DNA of 64,000 bases from assembly GCF_005502465.1 (NCBI RefSeq), contig NZ_SCOT01000010.1:1-64000 (forward strand), written 5' to 3'. A program made the position numbers and the translations under genes. The notes below the pieces were generated by a model that worked only from the letters and a program-made list of their open reading frames with translations, made no database searches and had not been told where the DNA came from. Of this stretch, positions 18,454-26,889 are shown piece by piece. The stretch's first letter is position 1, and the number at the start of each line of letters is the position of its first letter. The stretch comes from Sphingopyxis sp. L1A2A (GTDB lineage Bacteria; Pseudomonadota; Alphaproteobacteria; Sphingomonadales; Sphingomonadaceae).

Positions 18454-18490
18454 GGGCTCCGCCGAACCATCGGCGGAGCCCTTGCTGTTT
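18454..18490 (+). terminator. Rho-independent terminator after the HU gene
   Basis: GGGCTCCGCCGA (18454-18465) pairs perfectly with TCGGCGGAGCCC (18470-18481) over ACCA, followed by TTGCTGTTT. Confidence 0.88.
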
Positions 18491-18505
18491 CAGCCCGACG
18501 GCTTT

Positions 18506-19420
18506 TCAGCTCGGAGTCAGCGCTTCGATTGTTTTGGCGCGCGGCTTGGATGGCTTGATGGCCAGATCGCCGACATAGTCGGTCGCCGCCGGCGTTTTCA
18601 GATGCGCCTCGATCAGATCAAAAATTGCCACATCCTCGTCCAGATCGAACTTGCGCGCGAACAGGTCGGGGCTGAGCGTGAGGCGCAATGCATCGGCGGT
18701 CACGAAGGTGCGCGGGCGTAGCTTGATGTCGCCATCGGGCACCCAGTCGATCGTCCGCAGATCGTCGTTCATCACCTCACCTTGGTTGGCGCTGTTCATC
18801 ATCAGCGTCTGAAAAAACGCCTCGTCGGGGATGAAGCTACGGCGATAAAAGGCCTTAAAGCGATCGGCGCTCGGGTGATGGACCGCAAACTGGCAGAAAC
18901 TGCGCGTCACTGCCTTCCACTGGGTGCCGATAAACGGCGTCGCGCCCTTCAGGAACGCGCGCGGCATGCGGGTCCGGAACATCCGCCCCAACGCCTCGAC
19001 GAACATATGGCTGACGCGGTTCAATGTATCGGGGCGTATTGTCCGCTGGTCGAGCGCGCGGATATATTGACGCCGTGGGTTGGCGCGCAGAAATTCGCGG
19101 ATATAGGCCTGCGACTTTAGCGGAAAATCCTGGCCGCTGAGGTTGATATAGTGGGTCCAGCTGCTGCTCATCGCCAGCAATTTGGCCATGCCGCGCAGCT
19201 CGGCATCGACCAGGCTATAGCCACCCCACAGCGCCTTTTTCGATTCGATGATCGCGACGCCTTGATAGGGTCGAAGGAAATCGGCGATGTCGGCGGCGAA
19301 TTCCGGACCCGAGCTTTTGTCGACATGGATCGCATAGCTGTTGCCGGGCGCATAGATGGCGCGGAACATCCGTTTGAACTGTTCGGGAAAGCGGTGGAGA
19401 AGGATGAAATAGCCGATCAT
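18506..19420 (-). CDS. GT14-type beta-1,6-N-acetylglucosaminyltransferase family protein
   Basis: The 304-aa product begins MIGYFILLHRFPEQFKRMFRAIY and has HVDKSS at about 32-37, ALWGGYSLVDAELRGMAKLL at about 63-82 and THYINLSGQDFPLKS at about 88-102. These are core-2/I-branching (GT14) family features. Acceptor unknown; a cell-surface polysaccharide or glycoconjugate is the usual inference for bacterial members. No signal peptide or membrane segment is obvious. It is monocistronic on the minus strand. Confidence 0.85.
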   Translation of the reverse strand: MIGYFILLHRFPEQFKRMFRAIYAPGNSYAIHVDKSSGPEFAADIADFLRPYQGVAIIESKKALWGGYSLVDAELRGMAKLLAMSSSWTHYINLSGQDFPLKSQAYIREFLRANPRRQYIRALDQRTIRPDTLNRVSHMFVEALGRMFRTRMPRAFLKGATPFIGTQWKAVTRSFCQFAVHHPSADRFKAFYRRSFIPDEAFFQTLMMNSANQGEVMNDDLRTIDWVPDGDIKLRPRTFVTADALRLTLSPDLFARKFDLDEDVAIFDLIEAHLKTPAATDYVGDLAIKPSKPRAKTIEALTPS

Positions 19421-19639
19421 GAGGGCATGCCTTTCGGATCGCCGACCCGGGCTGTCAGCCCACCGGATGCGCGATCATTTTCCTGTCCCGGAAAACCCAA
19501 CCAAAGCCATTTTGATCGATAGGAGACAATGCCCGACAGTTGGCCCGCCACGTTACGACGCGGCGTGGTCCAGCGGCATGCAGTTCATATGGGGGGTGCC
19601 GGCTGCTTTGTAAGGCCGCCCGGCGTCCGGCGGCGCCGG

Positions 19640-21955
19640 TTATGCGATCAGCCGATGTTGATCGGGTTCGGCGACCATGTCGGCAATGAAGACATGCACC
19701 GCGGCGGCGTCGATCGGGCGGCTGAGCAGATAGCCCTGGATCTGGTGGCAGCCCTCCTGCCGCAAGATTTCGGCCTGCGCCTCGTCCTCGACCCCCTCAG
19801 CCAGCGTTTCCATGCCCAGCGCGTCGGCCAGCGTGGTAATCGCGCGGATTACGGCGTTGGCATTGCCGCCCTGGGTCAGGTCGCGGACAAAGCTCTGGTC
19901 GATCTTGAGCTTGTCGAAGGGAAACGACCGCAAATAGCTGAGCGAGCTATAGCCGGTGCCGAAATCGTCGAGTGCGATGCGAACGCCCAGCGCGCGCAGG
20001 CCGTGCAGCGTTTCGAGCGTCTTTTCGACATTGACGATGAAAATGCTCTCGGTGATTTCCAGTTCGAGCCGGTCGGCCGGCAGCCCCGATGACGCCAGCG
20101 CCGACAGGACGATGTTCGCCAAACCGGGGGTCAAAAACTGTTTGGGCGAGATGTTGACCGCGACCGACAGCTCTCCATCCCACGTCGCCGCCTGGCGGCA
20201 CGCTTCGCGGATCACCCACTCGCCGATCTGAATGATCAGGCCGGTTTCCTCGGCGAGCGGGATAAATTCGACCGGGCTGATCATGCCGTGGTCGGGATGC
20301 GGCCAGCGGATCAGCGCCTCGAACGCCATCAGCCGTTCTTCGTGCATGCTGTACAGCGGCTGGAAATACAGCTCGAACCCGCCGTCGCGGATCGCCAGCC
20401 GCAGGTCGAGTTCCATCTGGCGGCGATGGCGCGCCTGTTCGTCGAGCGATTGTTCAAAGAAATGATGCGTCGCCTTGCCGTCGCGCTTGGCGCGATAGAG
20501 CGCCAGGTCGGCGTTTTTCATCAGCGTGATGCCGTCGATGCCGTCGTCGGGCGCGACCGCGATCCCCATGCTGGCCGACGCATCGGCCTGTTGGCCGTCG
20601 ATCAGGATCGAGCGGTCAAAACAGCCCTGCAATTTGTCGGCGAGCGCGGCGAGGTTTTCGGTCGCGGGCAGATCGCTGAACAGGATCGCGAATTCGTCAC
20701 CGCCCAGCCGCGCAACGATCGCATCGCCCAGCACGCCTTGCAAATGCGCCGCGACATTGCGCAGCAGCGCGTCACCGGCCGGATGGCCGAGCGTGTCGTT
20801 GACGACCTTGAAATCGTCGAGGTCGACATAGACGACCATCAGCCGCGCCTCGTCGCGCCGCCGCGCCAGCGCGTGGTCGAGCTGTTCGACGAACAATTTG
20901 CGGTTGGGCAGGTTGGTCAGCCCGTCGTGGAGCGCGACATGGGTGATCTGGCGCTCGCGTTCGGCGATTGCGGCGACCATCGTGTTGAAACTCGCGCCAA
21001 GGCGGCCGATCTCGTCGTCCGAGGTCACTTCGACCGCGGCGTCCTTGCCTTCGCCAAGGCGGCGCGTCGCTTCGTCGAGCGCACTGAGCGGACGGGTGAT
21101 GGTGCGCGCGATCCGCCAGCTCAAGACAATGACCAGCGTCAGCCCCGCCGCGGCGAGCGCCGCGAGCAGCCATTGCAGTCCCGAATATTCGCCAAGCGCC
21201 TGGCTGAGCGAGTGGTCGAGCACCAGCCGCGGCCGGATCCCCGCCTGCAAGCTCGGCAGCGCGGTCACATGATGGAGCACGCGTTCGCGATCCCCGCTTT
21301 CCACCACCTGTCCCGAGGGTGCGGCGGCGAGCCCGGCGGGAAGCTGCGAGGCGCGCACCACCCGTGCGTCGATATCGACCGCCGCGAGCTGGGCGAGCCC
21401 GCGCATTTCGGCGGCATCGAGCGGCTGCGCGAGGACGAGCCAACCGATCGTGTCGGGAACCTCGATCGGCGACGCCGCGGCCAGCGCCAGCTTGTCGCCA
21501 ATCTGGATGATGCCATGGTCCTGCCCGCCGTCGAGCGCGTCCCACAAATCGTCGGATGCCGGCAGCGCCGCGGTCGCCGAACCGACCATCGCCCCGTCGA
21601 GCCCGACGACGAACGCCGCGTCGCTGCGCGAACGTTCGCGCAAGCTGACAAGCGCGCTGTCGATCGTCGCCTGATCGCCGGTCGCGACCGCTTCGCGAAA
21701 GCCGAAGTCGCGCGACAATATGTCGGCCGACCCGCGCATCTGCTGGGCGCGCAGATCGATGATCTCGTCGAACACGCGCGCATTGGCGGCCAGGTCGCGC
21801 GAGGCGCTGTCTTCGCCGAAACGCGCGATGCCGTTGCCCGCAAGCAGCAAGATCGCGGCGAGGATCGCCGTGGACAGCGCCGCATAGGCCACCGCGATCC
21901 GCAGCTTGAGCGAACGAAAGCGAAAGCGTTTGGGCAGGGCGGAGCGCGCCATCAT
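19640..21955 (-). CDS. Membrane sensor with HAMP, GGDEF and EAL domains
   Basis: Cyclic-di-GMP enzyme of 771 aa. Two membrane segments (about 18-40 and 265-285) flank a periplasmic sensor region, followed by HAMP (RTITRPLSALDEATRRLGEG), GGDEF (RLGGDEF at about 417) and EAL. The EAL part keeps FEALIRW, DDFGTGYSSL, KIDQSFV and AEGVEDEA, so phosphodiesterase activity is likely. The cyclase inhibitory RxxD site is not present before GGDEF (VLGD instead). Its ATG overlaps the stop of the cupredoxin-like gene (ATGA), so the two form an operon. Confidence 0.92.
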   Translation of the reverse strand: MMARSALPKRFRFRSLKLRIAVAYAALSTAILAAILLLAGNGIARFGEDSASRDLAANARVFDEIIDLRAQQMRGSADILSRDFGFREAVATGDQATIDSALVSLRERSRSDAAFVVGLDGAMVGSATAALPASDDLWDALDGGQDHGIIQIGDKLALAAASPIEVPDTIGWLVLAQPLDAAEMRGLAQLAAVDIDARVVRASQLPAGLAAAPSGQVVESGDRERVLHHVTALPSLQAGIRPRLVLDHSLSQALGEYSGLQWLLAALAAAGLTLVIVLSWRIARTITRPLSALDEATRRLGEGKDAAVEVTSDDEIGRLGASFNTMVAAIAERERQITHVALHDGLTNLPNRKLFVEQLDHALARRRDEARLMVVYVDLDDFKVVNDTLGHPAGDALLRNVAAHLQGVLGDAIVARLGGDEFAILFSDLPATENLAALADKLQGCFDRSILIDGQQADASASMGIAVAPDDGIDGITLMKNADLALYRAKRDGKATHHFFEQSLDEQARHRRQMELDLRLAIRDGGFELYFQPLYSMHEERLMAFEALIRWPHPDHGMISPVEFIPLAEETGLIIQIGEWVIREACRQAATWDGELSVAVNISPKQFLTPGLANIVLSALASSGLPADRLELEITESIFIVNVEKTLETLHGLRALGVRIALDDFGTGYSSLSYLRSFPFDKLKIDQSFVRDLTQGGNANAVIRAITTLADALGMETLAEGVEDEAQAEILRQEGCHQIQGYLLSRPIDAAAVHVFIADMVAEPDQHRLIA

Positions 21956-22569
21956 CGCAGCTTCAGCGCGATCTTTTGGCTATTCGCTCCAGCACCGACC
22001 GCAAGCGCGCGTTTCAGCTCCCCGCCCGGCGCGCGCGCGCGCGCATGCCAGACGGTCAGCTGATACCCCCCCGCCGCCATGCCCGACAGGCGGACGATGC
22101 CATTCTGGTCGGTCTTGGCGGCAAAGGGCGTGTCGACGACGCGGAGATAGCCGCGCATCTGGTCGTGGATGTTGCAACCGAGCGCCACGGTGCCGGCGAC
22201 CGGGAAGCTGTGCGAGCGCGTCTGGTCGCGGCCATAAAGATCGATTTCGAACCGCGCCGCCTTTGAAAAGCTGTAAACGCTGTGGCGGACGCTATCGAGA
22301 TTGGGGAAAGCGACCGCGCTGCCCCGCGGCACGATCAGCGTGCCGGGGACAAAGGCGACGCTCTTTTGCGCCATCGCCGATTTCCAGCCAAAGCGGATCG
22401 CGCCGCCGCGCCAGCCGCCGTTCGGGGTCAGTTCGACGACCGCATCGCGGACCGGCAGCCCGCGCTCGTCGACAATCTGCACCTGAACTGCCGCGGGCGC
22501 CGCCGCCCAGGCCGCGGCAAGCGGTGCCGCCAGCGCACTCGTTGTCAGGATGAAAACTGGTCCCTTCAT
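21952..22569 (-). CDS. Cupredoxin-like secreted protein ('methylamine utilization protein' family)
   Basis: The 205-aa product has a signal peptide (to about 23), an Ig/carboxypeptidase-regulatory-like beta start (VQVQIVDERGLPV), and a plastocyanin-type copper region: VRHSVYSF (His ligand), then GCNIHDQMRGY with Cys, His and Met. These are annotated as methylamine utilization proteins by tradition, but no methylamine genes are present. A periplasmic copper or redox sensor/partner for the GGDEF-EAL protein is inferred from the ATGA coupling. Transcription is divergent from DUF3034. Confidence 0.8.
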   Translation of the reverse strand: MKGPVFILTTSALAAPLAAAWAAAPAAVQVQIVDERGLPVRDAVVELTPNGGWRGGAIRFGWKSAMAQKSVAFVPGTLIVPRGSAVAFPNLDSVRHSVYSFSKAARFEIDLYGRDQTRSHSFPVAGTVALGCNIHDQMRGYLRVVDTPFAAKTDQNGIVRLSGMAAGGYQLTVWHARARAPGGELKRALAVGAGANSQKIALKLR

Positions 22570-22570
22570 C

Positions 22571-22589
22571 CTGTCCAGCTACGGGACAG
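22571..22589. promoter_or_regulatory. Inverted repeat in the divergent promoter
   Basis: CTGTCC (22571-22576) and GGACAG (22584-22589), spaced by 7 bp, lie next to the start of the cupredoxin-like gene in the 92-bp divergent spacer and could be an operator. Confidence 0.3.
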
Positions 22590-22661
22590 AGCTTAAGATT
22601 CTCTCAAGGTTTCAATTTCATAGTTAACGCAATCTTCGTCTCTTGCTGCGATGAAGCCATT

Positions 22662-23543
22662 ATGGACCAACCTCTTTTCCGCCTGCTGGCCGCCCTTTCG
22701 CTCGCCTGCGCCGCGACCCCGGTCGCCGCCGAAGAGGCGCCGCTGATCGACGGCGGCAAGCTGCTGCTCACCAATGGCGTCGCGACGATCGAGGGGACCA
22801 GCGGGGGCGGGCTCGCCACCTGGTCGACGATCGCGGGGCGCGCGACCGATCGCGGCATTGGCCTGTCGGGGCATATCACGCTGATCGAACTGCCCGACTA
22901 TGGCTGGCAAAGCCGTGGCGTGGCGATCGGCATCGCGAACCGCATCGAGCTGAGCTATGCGCGGCAGAATTTCGATACCCGCGAGGTCGGCACCGCACTC
23001 GGGCTCGGCCGCGGCTATGTGCTGAACCAGGATATTTTCGCCGCCAAGCTCCGCCTCGCCGGCGACACCGTCTATGGCAACGCGCTGCTGCCGCAGATCA
23101 GCGTCGGCGTCGAGCATAAGCGCAACCGCGACGCCCCGGTCGCGCGCGCCGTCGGCGCCGCACACGGCAGCGGCACCGACATCACGCTGAGCGCCACCAA
23201 GCTGTTGCTCAGCCACAGCGTGCTGGTCAACGCGACCGCGCGGTTGACCAAGGCAAACCAGACCGGGCTGCTCGGCTTTGGTACCGCGAGCGACGACACG
23301 CACCGGCTCCAGTTTGAAGGATCGGTCGCCTATCAACTGTCGCGCCGCGCCGTCATCGGCGCCGAATTTCGCAGCAAGCCCGACAATCTGGCGATCGCGC
23401 GCGAGGATGACTGGTGGGATCTGTTCGCCGCTTATGCGCTGACCGACCATCTGACCGTCACCGCCGCCTATGTCGATCTGGGTTCGATCGCCACCTTTGA
23501 CCAGCAGCGCGGCGGCTTCCTCTCCGCGCAAATCGCCTTTTAA
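22662..23543 (+). CDS. DUF3034 family secreted protein
   Basis: The 293-aa product has a signal peptide (to about 24, ATPVAAEE), then GGKLLLTNGVATIEGTSGGGL, which is characteristic of DUF3034. Repeated amphipathic beta-strand-like stretches and a C-terminal aromatic (QIAF) suggest a small outer-membrane barrel; that is inference. Its function is unknown. It is followed 11 bp later by a truncated-hemoglobin gene and is divergent from the cupredoxin/GGDEF-EAL operon. Confidence 0.82.
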   Translation: MDQPLFRLLAALSLACAATPVAAEEAPLIDGGKLLLTNGVATIEGTSGGGLATWSTIAGRATDRGIGLSGHITLIELPDYGWQSRGVAIGIANRIELSYARQNFDTREVGTALGLGRGYVLNQDIFAAKLRLAGDTVYGNALLPQISVGVEHKRNRDAPVARAVGAAHGSGTDITLSATKLLLSHSVLVNATARLTKANQTGLLGFGTASDDTHRLQFEGSVAYQLSRRAVIGAEFRSKPDNLAIAREDDWWDLFAAYALTDHLTVTAAYVDLGSIATFDQQRGGFLSAQIAF

Positions 23544-23554
23544 GGGATCGCCTG

Positions 23555-24079
23555 ATGTTCCTGCTCGCCGCCGCCCTGTTGATGCAGCCCGCCGCCGAAC
23601 CCCCGGTCGATTGGGACAAGGAATTTGGCGTCGAGGAAAAGGTCCGCGATCCGGCGACCGGTGAGCTGCCCGTCGATCCCTATGTCCAGAGCAACCGCAA
23701 CGCCGGGGCGACGCCGTTCGCCGGTACCGCGATGGCAACCGCGTTCGGCGGCCAGGACGGCATCCGGCGCATCGCCCACCGCACCGTCGAGCTGTCCGAG
23801 GCCGACCCGCGCATCGCCGAAATTTTCAAGGCGCACGACATGGTGCGGCTGAAGCGCACCCTGTTCGAGCAATTCTGCCACATCCTCAACGCCGGTTGCG
23901 ATTACAGCGGCCGCGACATGGCCAGCTCGCACAAGGACATGGGGGTGCGGATGCGCGACCTGAACGCGCTGGTCGAAAATCTACAGGCCGCGATGCGCGA
24001 AGAAGGCATCGGCTTTGCGGCGCAGAACCGCTTCCTCGGCAAGCTGGCACCGATGTCGGGCGACGTCGTCACGCGCTAG
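23555..24079 (+). CDS. Group 1 truncated hemoglobin-like protein
   Basis: The 174-aa product has a short hydrophobic N-terminus (MFLLAAALLMQPAAE) that may be a signal peptide and a roughly 115-residue globin part: FGGQDGIRRIAHRTVELSEADPRI, FEQFCHILNAGC, SSHKDMGV (likely proximal His) and FAAQNRFLGKLAPM, the GH-end pattern of trHb group 1. It probably binds heme and O2 or NO. Export would make it a periplasmic globin. Co-transcription with DUF3034 is likely. Confidence 0.75.
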   Translation: MFLLAAALLMQPAAEPPVDWDKEFGVEEKVRDPATGELPVDPYVQSNRNAGATPFAGTAMATAFGGQDGIRRIAHRTVELSEADPRIAEIFKAHDMVRLKRTLFEQFCHILNAGCDYSGRDMASSHKDMGVRMRDLNALVENLQAAMREEGIGFAAQNRFLGKLAPMSGDVVTR

Positions 24080-24109
24080 CCCCGCGACCGTCGCCGACGG
24101 CAACCGGCC

Positions 24110-24568
24110 TTACCCCAGGGTAAAGCCGCGATAGCCCTCCGCCGCCGCGTCGCCGCAGATTTCGCGATACCGGCCTAGCCCACCGATATAGACCGGAAAG
24201 TTGCGCGGCTTGCCCGGCACAATGGCCCCAGTGTACCAGGTGTTGGCGGTCGGATAGAGCGAACGATTGCCCAGTTCGGTGACCTTGCGCATCCAACCGT
24301 CCTCGGCAGCACCATCGGCCTCGATCGTGCGCAGGCCGTTGGCGCGCAAATGGGCGATACAGTCGCAGGCCCAGTCGACATTCTGTTCGTTGAGCAGGAT
24401 GAAATTGGCCAGCGCCGACGGGCCGTTCGGACCGGCGATGATGAACAGGTTCGGAAAGCCTTCCATCATCAGGCCCAGGTACGATCGGCCGCCCGCGACC
24501 CATTTGTCCTTCAGGCGGCGGCCGTCCCTGCCCTTGATGTCGATCGACAGCATCGCGCCGGCAGTCGG
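24110..24568 (-). pseudogene. Flavin monooxygenase (Baeyer-Villiger type) C-terminal fragment
   Basis: The minus-strand reading gives only the C-terminal part of a BVMO-like flavoprotein: TAGAMLSIDIKGRDGRRLKD, then YLGLMMEGFPNLFIIAGPNGPSALANF and SLYPTANTWYTGA. Full-length relatives have about 500-600 residues with two Rossmann motifs, both missing here. Homology stops at about 24555-24570, exactly where a plus-strand YeiH fragment begins. Confidence 0.8.
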
Positions 24569-24959
24569 CGCGGGCTATGCGATCTCGCCCGACGCGGGCG
24601 ACACCGCGACGATCGTCAAGCTGCTCCGCGTCGCGATGCTGCTGCCGGTCATTCTTGTCGCCAGGCAGATCAGCCGACGCGAAGCGGGTGCGTCGGGCAC
24701 CGAGCGGCCGCCACTGCTGCCCTGGTTTGCTGTCGCGTTCGTCGCGCTGGTTGCGCTCAATAGCCTTGTCGCGCTCCCCTCGACGGTCACCGACGCCGGA
24801 AACACGCTCTCACGCTGGTGCCTCGTCGCCGCGATCGGCATGAAGACGCGGCGCGGCGATCTGGTGCAGGTCGAGTGGAAGCCCGTCGCGCTGATGATCG
24901 GCGAGACGGTGCTGCTCGCCGCGATGGTGCTCGGCTGGCTCGCGATCGCACCATTGTGA
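24556..24959 (+). pseudogene. YeiH/UPF0324 family transporter C-terminal fragment
   Basis: The plus strand encodes VGAGYAISPDAGDTATIVKLL, LLPVILVARQIS, a PWFAVAFVALVALNSL segment and a final membrane segment, the C-terminal third of a YeiH (UPF0324) family inner-membrane protein, normally about 330-350 aa. The 5' part is missing; the sequence starts directly at the junction with the monooxygenase fragment, so no start codon or ribosome binding site belongs to it. Confidence 0.78.
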
Positions 24960-25060
24960 CGCGCATTGCAAAAAACCTGTCGTGAAATGTGAAATATTGC
25001 CGCCCGCGCGCCGATAGCTTTCGATCAAAGATCACCAATAGATCATCCTGGGAGGGACAT

Positions 25061-26540
25061 ATGAAGACGATTGCCTGCACGAGCCGCCGCCTTCGCCGTC
25101 GCACTCGCGGCCACGCCAGCCGGCGCGCAGGAAGCGGCCCCCGCCCACACTGCGGCCGACATGGGCGACGCGATCGTCGTCACCGCACAGAAGCGCGCCG
25201 AGAATATCCAGGACGTGCCAATCTCGATCGCGGCGGTCAGCGGCGAAACAATGGAAAGCGCCAACGTCCTCACCGTAATGGGCCTCGGCCGCGTCGCGAC
25301 CAATTTCCAGACCGTCCGCTCATCGAACACCGGGTCGACGCGCATCGGCATCCGCGGCGTCGGCAGCCTCGCCAACACGCTGATCGAACCGAGCGTCGCG
25401 GTGTTCGTCGATGGCGTCTATGTTCCGCGCTCGGGCTCGATCCTTGGCGCCTTCCTCGACATCGACGGGGTCGAGGTGCTCCGCGGCCCGCAGGGCACCT
25501 TGTTCGGGCGCAAGGCGAGCGTCGGCGCGCTATCGATCCGCAGCGCGCTGCCCGATGACGAATTTTCGGGCGAAGTGTCGGCCGAAGCCGGATCGTTCGA
25601 CCGCTACAAACTGGCAGGCCACATCAATGTCGCGCTCGGCGACAATGTCTCGGCGCGCCTGGCCGCCATGGGCCAATGGTATGACGGGCCGCGGAAGAAC
25701 CGCTTCGACGGCAAGACCTATGGCGGCTCCGACGACGTCGCGGTGCGCGGCACCGTCGGGGCCGAATTCGGCAACCTCGAATGGATCGTGCGCGGCGATT
25801 ATGTGCGGCTCGACGGCGACGGCGTCGTCAATTTCGACCGCGAGACGGTCAAAAATTACGAGATCGGCGCCAAGACAAGCCGGCTCGACCGCGCACTGAC
25901 CGCGAACATCACCTTCTTTCGCATGGACATCGCGGGCTTTCAGGACCGCGCCTTCGACGGGGTCAGCTTCGTCGTCCGCAACGCCGGCAATTTGCGCCAG
26001 CAGGGCTTCGAGCTCGACCTGAAGCTCGCCCCGAGCGACCGCTTCTCGCTGTCGAGCTCGCTTGCCTATCTCGACTCGAAATTCACCGATTTCGCGGGCG
26101 CCTCGGGCTTGCCGGGCATTGGCGGGACGCAAGATCTGACCGGCAAGCCGAACAGCTTCTCGCCCGCCTGGTCGGGCAATGTCGGGGTCGACTGGAACGG
26201 CGATATCGGGTCGAGCGGCTGCACATGGGCGGCGAACGCCAATGTTTCGTTCGTGTCCGACCAATATGTCGGCACGGTCAACGACGCCAATCCGCAATCG
26301 CTCGCCGACGGCTATGCGCTACTCGGCGCGCGGCTGACGTTGAACGGCCCCAACGACCGCTGGTCGCTCGCGCTCTTCGGCAGCAACCTCACCAATACCG
26401 ACTATCGCCCGCTCGCCGTCTATCAGCCGCTCGGCGGGGCGCTTGGGCTCAACAACGGTGCCTTTCCCGGGAGCACGGCGAACCGCATCCTGGCGAACGA
26501 ACCGCGCACCTATGGGGTATCGGCGCGCGTGCGGTTTTAG
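25061..26540 (+). pseudogene. Decayed TonB-dependent receptor
   Basis: A GGAGGGAC ribosome binding site precedes ATG 25061, which reads MKTIACTS and then runs out of frame. The receptor continues one base off, in the frame starting at TTG 25071 (ARAAAFAVALAATPAGAQEA), indicating a 1-nt shift in the signal peptide. The rest keeps a TonB box (DAIVVTAQKR), a plug (VEVLRGPQGTLFGRK) and a C-terminal barrel (GVSARVRF). The reading is only 489 aa; relatives have about 700-800. GDGVVNF joins directly to DRETVKNYEIGAKT, so much of the barrel appears deleted in frame. Translation from TTG cannot be fully excluded. Confidence 0.72.
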
Positions 26541-26889
26541 GCTCAAGGCGCGGCGAACCATGGTTCGCCGCGCCGAAGGCCATGCCCCAGGGCAAAGCGA
26601 ACCACGGCTTTGTCATTGCTGAGCTCCACCCAAGTTGGCCGAAGCCGACAACAAGGTTCAGACGCCTGCGGCGATGACCCGGAAAGACCCCATCGCGAAA
26701 GCATCGGGATGCCGACGTTGCCGGATATCAAAAGCACGATATTGGCAACCGGCAGCGGAACAACGGCGCAGTCCAAGGATCGGTAGCGCCCCGGGAGCAG
26801 ATCCCCCACATGATCCATAATCAAAGCTAAACTTTTTGCGGGTTCTTCCGTAAAGACCAGAATGCTGTATCGCGCTCGATCTTCGCCCT
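26541..26889. other. 349-bp intergenic region with a 28-bp perfect palindrome
   Basis: No convincing gene. At 26547-26574 there is an uninterrupted palindrome (GGCGCGGCGAACCA followed by its exact reverse complement), just after the receptor remnant, with no T-run. The rest carries short GAACCA/GCGAACC echoes at about 26600-26610 and the leader of the MASE1-GGDEF gene. Confidence 0.6.

Noticed and set aside
19529-19640. GATAGGAGACA followed by ATG at 19529, suggesting a plus-strand gene
   Set aside because: The reading enters the antisense of the GGDEF-EAL gene after 37 codons and the peptide has no recognisable features; the ribosome-binding-site match is probably chance.
20288-22063. A 591-codon open frame on the plus strand
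   Set aside because: It lies antisense to the GGDEF-EAL gene, whose domain motifs are all on the minus strand; the plus-strand protein is compositionally a shadow.
21952-24079. A methylamine-utilisation operon
   Set aside because: Only the conventional family name of the cupredoxin-like protein suggests it; no mauA, mauB or other methylamine dehydrogenase genes are present.
26543-26824. A 93-codon minus-strand frame in the 26.5-26.9 kb spacer
   Set aside because: No ribosome binding site, it runs through the palindrome and ends in sequence repeated from it; no conserved features.
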